From positions 14,073,501 to 14,137,500 of the forward strand of contig SMMW01000617.1 of NCBI GenBank assembly GCA_004794655.1: a stretch of 64,000 nt of DNA. Reading direction: 5' to 3'. Position numbers and translations under genes: made by a program. The notes under the pieces were generated by a model. The model did not search any database. It saw only the letters and a list, made by a program, of their open reading frames with translations, and had not been told where the DNA came from. Source of the stretch: Marisa cornuarietis. Lineage: Eukaryota > Mollusca > Gastropoda > Architaenioglossa > Ampullariidae. This document shows, piece after piece, positions 34,795-46,935 of the stretch. How positions within the stretch are numbered: the stretch's first letter is position 1; each line of letters starts with the position of its first letter.

Positions 34795-35050
34795 AAAAAT
34801 TAAAACAAAAGAAACAAGCAAACACACAAAACAAAAATAAAACAAACCTAAAGCACAAAAAAGCCAAAAAAATTTATAAAACAAAACAAGTAGCAAAACA
34901 AACCAAACAAACTAAAGCCAAATAACTCCAAAACCAAACCAAAACAAAACAGTAAAGTACGGCCAAAAACCCCAACAAAAAACAGCAACAAAATAAAAAC
35001 GCGAATACAAAGTAAAACAAAAAAGTAACATAACAAAACAACATATCCAA
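34795..35050 (+). repeat. A/C-only low-complexity tract
   Basis: About 255 bp in which G and T are rare on the plus strand, made of AAAACAAAACAAG-type words without a fixed period. The minus strand is therefore T/G-rich and shows a false 110-codon frame of Phe, Leu, Val and Cys. Confidence 0.85.
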
Positions 35051-35159
35051 AGCGAACCATCAGACAAAAAAGTAAACAGCAACAGCAGCATGTGTAGCAA
35101 AGCGGCCCAATCTTATCAGCTGAAGAAATCATGTTTAGTGTGATTCCCCTGCAATCATC

Positions 35160-35725
35160 GTAAGCCCGGGTCCGTACCACAGCGTGCGCCGTTTAAACCC
35201 ACGACAAATCTTCCCGATCTCCCGTCACAAGACAGGCTCCAGCATCAAAAAGACCACGGATCGAAGCCGCGGTCAGGGGAAGCCTGTTAAGTCACAACGG
35301 GTCACGTGGTCAAAGCCAAGTTTGGTGATCTTCCGGTCCTCGGCCAGCGCCAAGCACGGTCGTGTCCCAGCTCCCCTGTAATCATTGCGAAATTCCGCCT
35401 CCTCCTCTCGCCACCAGATCCCTTCACCAACGAGCCAGCTGGTGCATGCGATTTATCAAAGGTCCGTGCGAGTTGTTGACAAGCTGGTCCAAGGTATCTC
35501 CCTCCCTCTGGCACACAGCTCAATGGGCCCTCCGCCGGATGTGACAGCGTCCACCAATTATACTGCGGATGCCCAGCCCCAGCCCGCGAGCGGCGTCAGC
35601 GCCACCTACGCACCCAATCCGCATGACCAGCGGCTCGGGACGACTACGCATGCGCGAAGGTGACTTATACGTCGAGAGGCGGCCCCAAACAATCAAACCC
35701 GAGTGTCTACGCTTGACGTCACCAG
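35160..35725 (+). promoter_or_regulatory. CpG-rich promoter-like block
   Basis: CpG is frequent across this block and scarce on both sides. It includes GTCACGTGG near 35302 (E-box), GCATGCGC at 35648-35655 (NRF1-type) and TGACGTCA at 35714-35721 (CRE). The upstream neighbour is the A/C-only tract. It may be the 5' region of a gene whose exon candidate lies inside. Confidence 0.35.
35519..35659 (+). CDS. Candidate internal coding exon, product unknown
   Basis: A good acceptor (TATCTCCCTCCCTCTGGCACACAG) ends at 35518, and AAG/GTGACT gives a donor at 35660. The 141 nt between are open in one frame, entering and leaving with two bases carried (phase-symmetric, 47 codons' worth). An ATG at 35523 has G at +4. 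The peptide begins MGPPPDVTASTNYTADAQPQ and is rich in Pro, Ala, Thr and Gln with no cysteine, which would fit a disordered region of a regulatory protein; I recognise no family. GC content and CpG are higher than in the flanks. Against it: the frame is also open upstream of the acceptor, and CpG-rich DNA has few stops. Confidence 0.33.
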
Positions 35726-35749
35726 TGCGTGCGAGGAACAAGGGTTAAA

Positions 35750-37295
35750 ATGTCGTCCCTGACTTCCAACTCTCCCCCCCGCCCCCCGGGCTGTCAATTC
35801 ATGGGAGGATAACTATTTGTCTGATACTCAGTAGTCATTTGTGTCCTTGACGAGTGGCAGGAATGGCTGGGAAGGGGGTTAAATCATAAAGAACAGGATG
35901 GCGACTATTGGCCTTGAACACAGGGGACGAGACACTGCAGTCATCCCGCACTGTTTCACTTGCTCTGTCCGGCCAGCAGCCCACTTGGGGGGAAACCTTC
36001 GTCGCTGTGAACTTCACTGGCCAAATTCATAGTTTCCCTTCCGTAAACTCGAGCAGCCTCGCTGTGCGACTGCCCGCGGCCATTGATCACAAGGACATCT
36101 TGTGCCAAAGGCTAATTTGAATCGTCTGAGAAATTAAAGGACTAGCGCATTGGACATTTTTATTTTCTATCGCTCAGTGCCAAATACTATTATCTTTTAT
36201 GCATCGCTTAACTTTATCATTAGAATGGAGGTATTTCGTTCTCGAGAACAGAACGAGGTCAACACCCCACAGGTCAGGATAATGCATGGATACGTTACCC
36301 TGTCAGCGTTTCAACCGATGGGCGAGCTGATAACATATTGTGAATGATTGGAACATGACGAGTTTACTCTCTTTCTGTGCATGATGATATTTCCAGGCGG
36401 ATATCTCGAGAACATGCTTCATCATGTCTCCTCTACGACTGGTACTTCCAGTACTAGTTACGGGATGAAATGAATGAATCAAATGAATGTCTCGAGCACA
36501 GAGTTATTCATCCAGATTTAAGAAAGCAGTATCTTGCGCCGAGTTTCGCTCAATCTTTGGAAAATAAAATTCCCGCCTGCTAGACCTGCTACCTCTCAGT
36601 TCCTGGCAAGTCAACAGAACATAGCGCTGTCATGAACTTGTTGGAAAACATCATATTAGGTTTTTTCCTTTAAACAAAATGTGCACGTAAAATTCTATCT
36701 ATTCACCATTGCGGTGAGAAGTAGAAGGCCACAACTTTTAATATCTGCTCGGCCTACTCTCTGGTATTTGACACTTGTTTGTAGGGCTGGCCGTGCGCGA
36801 TTTTCTCCCGCTTTCAAACAAAATTAGTATTTCATCCTTCTCTCCTCATAGTACGATAAAGCCTTTCAGTGGAAGCACTCCCCCTGCTAAGCGAACCAAG
36901 CCTCAGCGAATTTATTCCTTACAAATTTGCGGAAGCATGCAAACAAAAAAAAATGTCTTGACTCCATCTCATGACCCAAAATAGCACTGCCATCAAAGAG
37001 CATGTATTCTTTTTGCTGCCATATTCAGAGATTGAAAAAATGTCCAAGGTCAGGCCTGCAAACATGCGTATAGAGAGTAGCCTGGGCCCTTTAGTTCTGT
37101 CGTTAACCAAACAGAGCTTTTCGCTGGGATGCTGGGAATAAAATGTCTCATAAAAAATGATACCAACTCATCTGAAACGGTTCGCACTCGGATTAGCTTC
37201 ACACGTGACAAAAACTACGAAACCTATTGGCTGCTAACTAAGGTTAAAGATAAGGGATGACAGATAAAGCCCGCCTACCACAGCTAGCCAGGAAC
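35750..37295. other. Unassigned DNA
   Basis: At 36238-36249 GTTCTCGAGAAC is a 12-bp palindrome. At 36399 ATATTTCCAG precedes a frame of 23 codons ending in a stop, too weak to call. Confidence 0.45.
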
Positions 37296-37298
37296 TTA

Positions 37299-37575
37299 GG
37301 GGCGCCCGGTAGTGTAGTGGTTAAAACACTTGCTTGTCGCCACAGCAGTGAGAGGCTATGGGTTCAGATCTTGTCTCGGGACACTCTCTGTATGTGACAT
37401 CTGTTCGCAGGGTAGGTTTTTTGTTTGTTTGTTTGTTTTGGTTTTTTTTTGGAGTGGGGGTATACTCCGGTCTCCCTTTGCCTTCCCCCCATATAGCGCG
37501 AAATAATCTCTGGGTATAAGCACTTTCCCACCAAATTCAGGCTGAGGTGAACTGTGAACACTTGCAAAGCTGACT
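37299..37575 (+). mobile_element. tRNA-derived SINE copy, fullest in the window
   Basis: The head GGCGCCCGGTAGTGTAGTGG contains TAGTGTAGTGG (exact A box); GGGTTCAGATCT about 45 bp on is a near B box. The body shares CAGTGAGAGGC, GTCTCGGGACACT and CTGTATGTGACATCTGTTCGC with the copies at 31826 and 18415. A T/G simple stretch (37417-37450) splits the body, then CCTTCCCCCCATATAGCGCG and an apparent unique tail follow to about 37575. Confidence 0.8.
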
Positions 37576-37579
37576 TGTT

Positions 37580-40245
37580 TTGCCCCAACTTATATCTCTA
37601 ATAGTGTTATAACTACGTAACTGTATAAACAACCTCTCAACCGCCGTCCCCTTACTTTGTAGCTGTGTTAGTAACCTTCCCACTCAGTAATCAACCCTCA
37701 AGAACAAGAGAAAGATGGAGCCAACGAGCAGTTATGTCCCTTTGTCCCAATCCTCCTTGCGGCGATCTTGAACAATTATCTTCCCTTGTCCAAGTCCCTC
37801 TTGCAGCAATCTTGAACATCAGTTTCACACAACATCCTCTCCCCCACCGCATTTCTCCTCCGATACCTCACCTTCCTTTCTTTGATTTTTTTTTATTTTT
37901 GCCTCAAGGAGGTGGTGGGTTGAGTGGTGTGCGCTGTGGTAAACTAGTTCCACGGTCGTTTAAGCAGAAAAAGGCGGAATCTGACACAAGTGTGCTATTC
38001 TCCGCTAATCGTGCTTTCAACGACAAAGTGTAACGCTTGTCTTGTGAACCACGAGTACAGAAAGGAAAAAAAAAAAAACCTACAAAATTAAACCCACGCA
38101 TTTCTGTTCCTAAAACTGCTCCTCCTCCGTCTCCCTATGTCTGTCTCTTTTTTTTGTTTTTTTTGTTTATATCCCTGCGGATCTTCTCGTAACCAATATT
38201 CTGTCGAAGTGATTTTTTTTCTGAAAATAACCAGGGCCTGTAAATAAAAAGACAGGCAGAAAAAGGACTTCTCTAGCTCACATAGCCACACTCTCGCTAT
38301 TTTTCAGACTATATTTAATTAGTATACTTAAAAAAAAGGTAGTTTGCCTAACGGTAGGATACTAATAATATTATGGATGTAATTGGTTTACTATACATAA
38401 AAATCAATACTGTCCTGTTAAGCATTCTGACCAATGAATGCTATCAATACAAACTGGTCTGTCTCTCTTTATCAGTCCACACACGCAAACACACTACCTA
38501 AAATGTACATGCTTGTATGTGGAAATATTGTAAAATAAGTAAATTTACTGCACTAAGCCAAGAACTCCCTACTATCAGATTCCCTCCAGAGAGTGAGAGA
38601 AAACAAGAGAAGTGCGTGTTAGATGACAGGCGAACATCTAACATTATCAATGCCGCGTGAACTTCTCTCCCCTACTGACCTCTCTGCTTCCATGTGGCCT
38701 CCCCTTATTTGCGGCGGTAATGTATCTGATTTATGTGGCCAATTTTTGTTGATGAAACGCGTTGACAGTGTGGAGAGCTATCGATCTGTGAACTGTCTTT
38801 CACACTTCGGTGACGCAGCCATACCTCCCTCACGGCAGTAACGGGTTTTGAAAACTATTTCTGTCTCTACAAGACTCTGCCTGCCTGCTTGCATGTACTG
38901 TCTGTCTGTCTGCCATCTTGTCCGTCTGTCTTGTCTTCTAGCCTGACCGTCTTTGTTTTTTATTTATTTTTATTTTTTTATTTTTTGCCCCTGTCTCCAT
39001 ATCTGTCTGCATATCTACCTCCGTTTAAAGCCGTTCTTGACCTATTCTCTATAAGCATCTTTTACTTTTCACCTTTGTTTAACCGTCACCAGGATATTAC
39101 ATCCGACATCCTATTAAGCAATTTTTGTAGGTCGCATCCAGTATTCCACAGTCTACTACAGCAACAGCTTCTTGATTCTCAGCTCTTCCCTAAGAACTCT
39201 ACGTAATTTTTGCATCGCCGATCTATTTTCTTCTGCTTTACTTTAAAACGAATAATAATAATAAAAACCCCAACAACCTGCCTATCGCCATCTTTTCCTG
39301 CCTGGACGCCTTGAAGTGGGAAATGCCAGCTTTGGCATGGGTGAACAAAACTGCGAGGTGGATGAAAGATGAAAAGTCTGGTGATGCCGCCCTCTGTGGT
39401 CATGCTGTCGTGGGCTCGTTACCACAGCAACGTGATGAAACAGGATGCCACGCTGCACGTGACCTTTCCGAGAGCGTAATTACAGCACATGAGGGTCTGT
39501 GATGGAAGGGTACGTGAAACAGCGTACATGACCATTCAAGTCGCCCTTCAGAGATTCCAGCTCGGGGAGAGGGGCAGAGGGATAGAAAGGGTGGTGGTCG
39601 GGGTGGGGGTGAAGGGGAGGAGAATCAGATACAGAAGGGAGAGTACCGTGCAGTGATATCTGTACTGAGACATTACCATTCCCTCTGCCACAGTTTTTAC
39701 GACTCAGTGTTCAATGTGTGTGGAGTGGACTTTTTACACAGCGTGCTCGCCGTCAGTCCACACGGATATTCAACTGTTCAAACATAGTTCACAAATATCC
39801 TGAAACCAGAGCAAATGTGCCAAAGTATGTTTTGTAGTTTTACCACTGAGAAAACACTGATAAACTGAGGCGTTGACACACATACCTCTCACCCCCATCA
39901 CCCTTCAGAACTCACCTGCAAAAGAAGTTTTCAGCATGCGTTTCATCGGCTTTTCTCTCCCTATGCTGACGACATTGACTTCTTTTTCTATTGTCCCTGA
40001 TGTGCTGATTTTTCACCATGTCACCCGACACAACGAAGAACAATATCTTATTCTAGTAATGACATGACATAGCACAAGAAGAACAAGACACTTGGCATGG
40101 TTTACACACAAATGTTTTAAGAAGGGCGGAAACCGAACTTGTATCCTGCGAAGTATATGATCCTTGTGCTCTGTCCATGTTTGCTGATGTTGATATGCTT
40201 GTCAAATGCGTTCTGAGTAATGACGAGACTGGAAAGTGGACATAG
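37580..40245. other. Unassigned DNA
   Basis: T-rich patches near 38150-38172 and 38957-38985 are the only compositional features. The Leu/Phe/Ser-rich frame at 38889-39206 follows from CTGTCTGT words and is not convincing. Confidence 0.5.
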
Positions 40246-40246
40246 C

Positions 40247-40247
<1 letters not shown>

Positions 40248-40283
<36 letters not shown>
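40248..40283 (+). repeat. (TG)18 microsatellite
   Basis: Pure TG, continuing into GTGCGCGTGCGTGCATGCGTG. Confidence 0.96.
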
Positions 40284-40287
<4 letters not shown>

Positions 40288-40495
40288 TGCGTGCATGCGT
40301 GTGTGGGATTGCGATGGGTCGGGTATGGACGGATAGGTTACCGAGCGAGTTATTTTCAACTGACCCTGTAAAGACGACATTGCCTGGAATGTTCTGAAGT
40401 CATTAAAATGTTCATTTTCTCTTTCTGCACGGTGTGATATATCTCTCAAAGCAAATTCTCTTCATCTTTCTTTGTGACTTTAATTTCGTTTGGTG

Positions 40496-40546
40496 ACACA
40501 CACATATATATATATATATATTGTGTGTGCGCGCGCGCGTGTGTGT
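40496..40546 (+). repeat. Alternating CA/TA/TG/CG tract
   Basis: ACACAC, then (TA)9, then TG, (CG)5 and TG again. Pyrimidine-purine alternation is strict except for one TT at 40521-40522. Confidence 0.9.
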
Positions 40547-41037
40547 TTTATGGACAGAGAGAAACAGAAAGAGATTAACAATATGTCCTTTGTACGCGCA
40601 AGTCTATTGAGAATTTCTGTAATCAAATCAGAAGCATGAGAATACATGGTGGTTATTATATTTAAGGGGGAACTGAAAAGCTCTATGGCTGCAAGATAAA
40701 GCACTTTACAGAACATGAGGGGAAAAAGGTGCCTTGATTCCATTTCATTTGATCGTAGATGTGTTCAGACAGTTGTTGTTTGCACGAATAACGCCCAATC
40801 AAAGCCGTGTCCTTGTCCTCAGTCCTGTCGTAGGCGCGGTCATTATTACAGGCAATCAACATCCCAATGCATAAAAAAAAAAATTCATCAAACGAACTTT
40901 GACAAATTACATCAAATAAAACGTTATGTGGCATTACAAGTGCTCCTCAAAAACAGACTAAATTACTATATAATTTTACTGGTCGTAATAAATTGTTGAT
41001 GAATTATAGGGATCGGGAGGTGAAATACAAATATGGG

Positions 41038-41074
41038 CGTGCGCGCGCACACACACGCACGCACGTGCGCGCGC
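41038..41074 (+). repeat. 37-bp strictly alternating CG/CA tract
   Basis: CG and CA dinucleotides alternate pyrimidine and purine without a break, with GTGCGCGCGC at both ends in inverted sense (GCGCGCGCAC / GTGCGCGCGC). Confidence 0.9.
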
Positions 41075-41401
41075 TTTGCACGCCCGCATATACAGCTTCA
41101 GAAGTCCACTAGAAACCCGTTTTGACAACATCTACACCCCTATACAACAGCGATGACAACGCCAGGGGAGTCATGGGAGACCAAAGATGATATATTATGT
41201 TTATTAAGCAAATATAATACATTTTGCGCATTATATAAAGTCTTTGGGGAGAGTAAGCACAATCGATCGACGATGAACGCAGAATAATACTCGGCTCTGA
41301 CTCCCGGTCGCCGAGTCACGTGGCCAAAGTATGTGGGCCACTGAGCCCCTTCTAACGTGATTGACCCAAGGGGGAGGAGGGGTAGTTGTTAGGGTGGGTG
41401 A

Positions 41402-41746
41402 ATGGAGACCACTGCCGCGACGTCTGCAGTGAATCTTGAGCCAGTGAACCTTCTCGGCCCGCGGACAAGGCTGGCGATGATTGATGGCTCTCTGCACTGC
41501 GGCAATAAGGTCGACGGGCGAGAGAGGGAGAGTTCCCTCCCCAACCCCTTCACTCCCACCCACCCGCATATGCCAGCGTTTGCTCCAGTGAGCTTGGTGA
41601 TGCCTCTTGTGCTGGCCAGGACATTGCCAGGTAACCAAGAGAGTGCTGCTCCTGTCCTGCTTGACCTCTCTAGCAAGAGCGTCTTCTCCAGCGGCCAAAG
41701 AATTGAGGGCAAAGGTCTTCGAGTCCCGAAGCGGTGTCCTGACCAT
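41402..41746. other. Overlapping ATG open frames on both strands, no product recognised
   Basis: Plus-strand frame from ATG at 41402 (166 codons) and minus-strand frame from ATG at 41746 (171 codons) cover the same DNA. Neither shows a domain I know. The plus frame runs into the possible transposon at 41780, which argues against it as a native gene. GC-rich sequence poor in stops explains both. Confidence 0.4.
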
Positions 41747-41779
41747 GTGACTATTGCATTATACTACTTTACGTCTTTA

Positions 41780-41921
41780 CAGTGGCGTAGTACCGGGGTG
41801 GGGAGGCAAGGGGGAAGCCCCTCAAAAAAGATACTGAGGAAGAAAGAATGTGAACGTCGTTCACTGTCAGCAAGAAAGTTGCCCTCCTTCCCCAACACCT
41901 GAGTATCTTCCTCCGGCACTG
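41780..41921. mobile_element. Possible small hAT-like element
   Basis: The left end CAGTGGCGTAGTACC and the reverse complement of the right end CAGTGCCGGAGGAAG agree at 10 of the first 13 bases, and CAGTGSCGKAG is a known start of many hAT elements. Both ends run into G-rich sequence as those elements do. No matching 8-bp flanking repeat is found, so the call is tentative. Confidence 0.35.
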
Positions 41922-41929
41922 ATTTACCC

Positions 41930-44225
41930 CACGGCATCTTTGCCACTGCTTCCCAGCTACGGACTAACGCGTAAAGCAACACTCGCGGGGTCTAGACATC
42001 CTTTTATAACCCCGAGGACAGGACGCCTGGCAATGAGATTTCTTCATGTTGTCCCGTTCGAGGGTTACAGGCCCCGGATGTGTATGGTGGACGAGTATAT
42101 TTGAGGTTTAAGCGACGGCTAGCACGCGCGACCTCGCTTCAACTTTCTTCCCTCAACTTCTTTAAACCCCAAAAAGAACAAATAAAGGTGGGTGGATGGA
42201 GAAGAGTCCGGGTGGCATAACCACACGCTCATGTGACAAAAAGTGCTTGACTACCACCCCGCATGCCCAAAATAGGTAATACAAATTTCCTGTCTCTCTC
42301 TCTCTCTCACAAGTACGCGCATACACCCAACAACAAACACACACACACACACAACCCTCACAAAAATATTAATGACAAACAGGCTTAGATCAACGTCTCC
42401 CAGTTCATCAGGAAATGCTTGCGCTCCTTTATCTGGTCCTGAAAAGGTCAGGGAAAAAATCCGTGTTTCTCCGGCGCCAAATCCTTCCGGACCGTAAAAA
42501 ACTTTTGCAGTGAATCCCTCGTACGCCTAATGGCAGGCAGTGAACCTCCTGTCCCCCCTATAAAGAACTGCGATATCATTTTTAATTACAGTGACATAAG
42601 TCTAATGAAGATTGGTCACCAATGACTTCCATATAAAACAAAGTCGTTACGCCATTTAATAAATCAAAATCAACACTCAACCATAAATCCAAAGTAAACA
42701 AAGTTGCAAAATCAACAAACGCCTAATGTCGCCGAAAACTAAATAAACACTGCTGACAAGTGCTGGGCCTCACAAACATACAAACCTGATAATTTAGTGG
42801 ATGGGCTGCAGTAACTAGTCTTGAACTGTACTTGCATTCATAATCTTTTAAATTTATCCCTTAAATTCCTGCGGACTTATTTATTTGTTTTTTTTTAATT
42901 CGACAATCCCCTTAGTCTTGCTAGTTTGCTGCCGACATTATTCTTCAGATTCATTTGTGAGGAGACAGAGATTCTCTTACAGTAAAACTAACAATTTATG
43001 CAAATCCAGACTAATATTAACAGTATGCACCGTTTCTAATGTCAGGTGTGAGTATGACAAGAAGTTTTCGATCCCCACCAGTAATCTGTTACCAATACTA
43101 TAGACTGAGGGTCTGTACATTACATAGACAGTACACCACGATGTAAAGGACCGTAGTGGGAACCAGTTATTGTTAAATAGATTTACCTTTCAAATTATTC
43201 GTTACTAAAACGAGAAGTAGTAGTACAAGCGACGCAGAAGGAAAGAAGGAAGGGGAGATTTGTGAGGTGGGGAAGGGGAAGAGAGAGACTGCTAAAAATA
43301 AAGGTCCTTTAACCTGGGACCAATGATGACTAGGATCAATTCCAACAATAAGCTTTATTCTGGGTCGCGGCTGCCTAATACTCGCTCGCTGTTGCCATCA
43401 AAATCACCAGAGTCGCATGCAAATGGAGAAGCAGAGCAGAAGTCTGGCCAATTCTGGACTTCCTGAGGTTGGCGAGGCCAAAGTCCCTCCCGCGATGGTG
43501 GATAGTTACTGGGACCGTTAATGACCAGGCGGCGTGGCTTGCGGGGACCAGCGCCACCTAGGCGCTATCGATTACCACAGATACGTCCAACCCTCGCCTT
43601 CAAACATAGCTGTCTTTGTTCGCCATCACTCAGAGAATCACAGAAGCATGAGTCTAAGTAGTTGTCGCTGGAGGCTTGGTTGTCATAATTGTATGAAAAA
43701 AGTGGAAAAGAAAGCTGATGAGACGAGAAGTGAAAACATTAATGAATAGGATCTGCGTAAGGTGAAGGTCGACATTACAGCTGCTCCTTCACTAATAGCA
43801 CCCTTCACCCCCGCCTCTACCCAGAGTACGTATCGAGATCTGCTACCCTCGTGTAACTCCTTCTCCATATAACCTCACAGCTCTGACTCCCCATCTCTCC
43901 ACTCGTTTGATATGCAGACTCGGTGTATCGGCACAATTCTACTGACTAAACCCTCCGTCTCCTTCAAATGAGATGCACCCTGTTCTGCAGCCCCTCCCCA
44001 CCCCCCGCCTTCCCAAGCACCTAGCTCCGGCTTCCGTAGAGCAAGCGAAACAGAAAGAAAATGAAATGCTTCTATTTTTTGACATTCTCCGGAACAAGAA
44101 AGAATACAGCCATGGCATCGCGAGGAGGAGAAATTTGGCGACCAGACCAGCACTCGCTGACTCCACGCCATTATTTTTAATTGAACGTGCGACCACGGTC
44201 AACATACGTCTGCGCTGGGAGGCGG
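41930..44225. other. Unassigned DNA
   Basis: CT and CA simple patches at 42294-42310 and 42337-42353. No exon candidate with two good ends. Confidence 0.5.
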
Positions 44226-44231
44226 TGTCGG

Positions 44232-44277
44232 CCAATCAAATAACACGGGCATTAAAGGCAGGGCACGCGCTATAAGG
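44232..44277 (+). promoter_or_regulatory. CCAAT box and TATA-like element
   Basis: CCAATCA at 44232-44238 lies 33 bp upstream of TATAAGG at 44271-44277 in a GC-rich setting. A start site would be expected near 44300, where GTGTCTGGCTTCTCTTTGC follows. No exon can be defined downstream. Confidence 0.25.
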
Positions 44278-45000
44278 TAACGAGATCAAGGTGTCTGGCT
44301 TCTCTTTGCTTCTCGACCGGAGTCCACTGTCACGAGGGTCCTCCCTAGGGACGATTGGTCGTCCGCACTCTGTGGTCACGCTCGAGTAAACTGAGGACGA
44401 TCCTTTCTGAATCACCCACCGAAAAAAGAAGCAAAACTTTTTTAAAAACCTGAATAAAGTCAGTCAAAAGATCGTGGCTGCCACCGGGGGCAAACAGTCT
44501 TCTTTAATGTTTGCCGAGTGTCTTGGGCGTATTCTGCATGATGCCATTTAAGTATTTCCACATATATACAGTATCTACTACCAAACCGTCTTAACAAATA
44601 AATCTTGATGGGTCACAAGCAAACTATATCTTTAAACAAGCGGCCACTTTTTTTTGCCAGATAATTTTGATACGAGGCGGAGACGAAAAACACGAGGGGA
44701 GCGAGATCGAGGTAGGGGTGGGAAGACAAGAAGGAAGAAGGCCAATAACCGGAAGGCGATTACCAAGAGTTATTGTCCTTGACCCTTCATTAAGAGCTGG
44801 AAGCCGCTGCTGATATTCCGTTGACATAAAAGCTTAGCTAGAAATCGCCGGGGGTTATTTATGTGGTTGAAACTTAAAAGGAAAACACTTTGCTAAACGG
44901 TTGCTATGAGTAGACAACGCCAGTCACGAAGGCTTGATGCCAGGAAACGTAACAACTGATAATATACTGCGTATGTTTACCAGCAAAAAATGCTCAATAC

Positions 45001-45090
45001 GCACGTGTGCAAGTGTGTGTCTGTGCGTATATGCCATGGTGTCCCCATGGCATATACGCACAGACACACACTTCACACGTGCGGGGACAC
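45001..45090. repeat. Near-perfect 38/39-bp hairpin with complementary 3' flank
   Basis: Arm 45001-45039 and arm 45045-45082 are reverse complements except for one extra C, with a 5-base loop. In addition GTGTCCCC across the loop (45039-45046) is the reverse complement of GGGGACAC just after the second arm (45083-45090). The arrangement looks like an inverted copy of a 46-bp unit whose arms are circularly permuted, as a fold-back copying event would give. Confidence 0.9.
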
Positions 45091-45479
45091 ATACATATGC
45101 AGAAATTCACCCGCATATACAACTTAACACGCATATAAGTATGTGCGAGACTGCAAATCTACCCCTCAATTCGATTGAAATATTGATCTAAACATTACGC
45201 TATTACTAGGCAGCGATAAACTTCCAGTTATACAAAATTAAATTGCAGTACTTTCATCAAGTATACTGCCCTACAGGTAAAAAAGAACGTTTTGCAGACT
45301 TGTACTTTCTTGACTAAACGTCTGACCAGGTATTTGGCAGACATCACGTTATGTAAAAACTTTTGCTACACTCGGTCACACGTTCGTCTGCATGTGTCGT
45401 ATATTTGTCAAGATTCATACTTGACTATACATGGGAGGAGGTTTAAACGGGGGAAAACATCCGCTGATTCTCACATTCT

Positions 45480-45800
45480 TCTGTCATGGCGACCCGGCTT
45501 TACCTTTGTCACGTGACAAAAAGCGAGTTAAAAATAGCGTCAGACCGAAAGCTCCTTCCTGCGTATTTTGCGAACTTGAACCACTTTGACACTCGTACTT
45601 TAATGACCGCGACTGTGGTTTCACGGATGCACTATGGGTTTTCAGCTCGCAAACCAGCCAATCGACTGAAACGTACAGACTCGACACCGAAACACGAGGC
45701 GAGGCCCCGATAACCCGGAGTATTAATGGCAAGCCAGTCTTCCAGAGTGGTGAGTCCTGATAACACGGACATGGCAGGAAAGAACGCGATGACGTCACAG
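45480..45800 (+). promoter_or_regulatory. Promoter-like block with E-box and CRE
   Basis: GTCACGTGAC at 45509-45518 is a palindromic E-box and TGACGTCA lies at 45790-45797. Between them an ATG at 45726 begins MASQSSRV and reaches a strong donor (GTGAGT at 45750). Whether this is a first exon is unclear: the stretch is short and product unknown. Confidence 0.25.
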
Positions 45801-46935
45801 GGACAAGCCGGGGTGGATGTTGTTGTGATAGCTGAGGTACACGCACGCACACACAATCACGTACAAACAAGTGTATGCAAGCGCGCGCACAAACAAACAA
45901 AACAAACAGTTCAGCAAGTAATTTTCTATGAAATCAAGATTAAGGAAGTTAGAGGGGTGGGTGGGTGAGTGAGACAATTGCTAATCCGCCGACACGAAAA
46001 ATGCGCTCTCTCTCTCTCACACACAGGTGTTCGCAACACCGACTTGATGTCGGCAGTGGGACAATTTCTCGCCACATAAGCTGGCCACGCCAAATTGCTT
46101 TTCCATACACAGAAGGCTCACAGCGTGGTGAGCATGTCCGCTTAGCACGCGTAGTCCTGGTGCTTTATGGGCCGACTTCAGTCTCTTCAAGTCGTCAGAT
46201 CCATGCTCTGCCTCACCAAATACGCGCCAGGGGACGCGCGGTTCTCGCGGCTATGGCCCACATAAAAAAGGATTAAAGACACGTGCCTGTTTTCAGGGTT
46301 GTCTCCTCCTTCCATTAACATACTAGCAGCGTCGCCACTGTGCACTCATGTGCGATTACTCTCCTTCACTGCCTGTCGTCATTATTGGCTGTTTGTTCGC
46401 ATCCTCGTACACGCACGTGTGTGTGTGTGGGTGTGGGTGTGTGTTACGTGTATAATTATATTTATACACCTACACAGGCCTACATTTGCATTCATGTATG
46501 AGACATTAAAAAAAACCCACACACATTTATGTATGCTTTGGTATATACATTTGTGTCTGTGTGCACGTGGAGGTACGTATGTAAGTTATGTATCTATGTG
46601 TGCATGTATTAACACCTGTACATATTTCTGTCGACTTGAGTGCACCTGAGCGAAATGCATTTGTCTAAGTAGAGAAGAAGAGATTTGAGGAGTGGAGGGA
46701 GACGAAATGATAAACTTAAGGACTAAAAGATTAGAGCGCGATGACAATGATGCACAGAGAGCTGAGACAAAGCTGAGAGAGAGAGACGGGGACAGTAGGT
46801 AAAAATAGTCATTGAACCATTCAGTATCGAACCGAAGCATTTCTAGATTTAGACATAAGTGTTCTAACCATCTGCTATCCCTTAGGGGAGGAAGAAGTAG
46901 TGAATAATTGATAATAGATTACATTATAGTGAATG

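Noticed and set aside
46040..46275. Possible minus-strand SINE
   Set aside because: Some similarity in words such as CTTAGCACGCG, but no A or B box and no ordered shared blocks.
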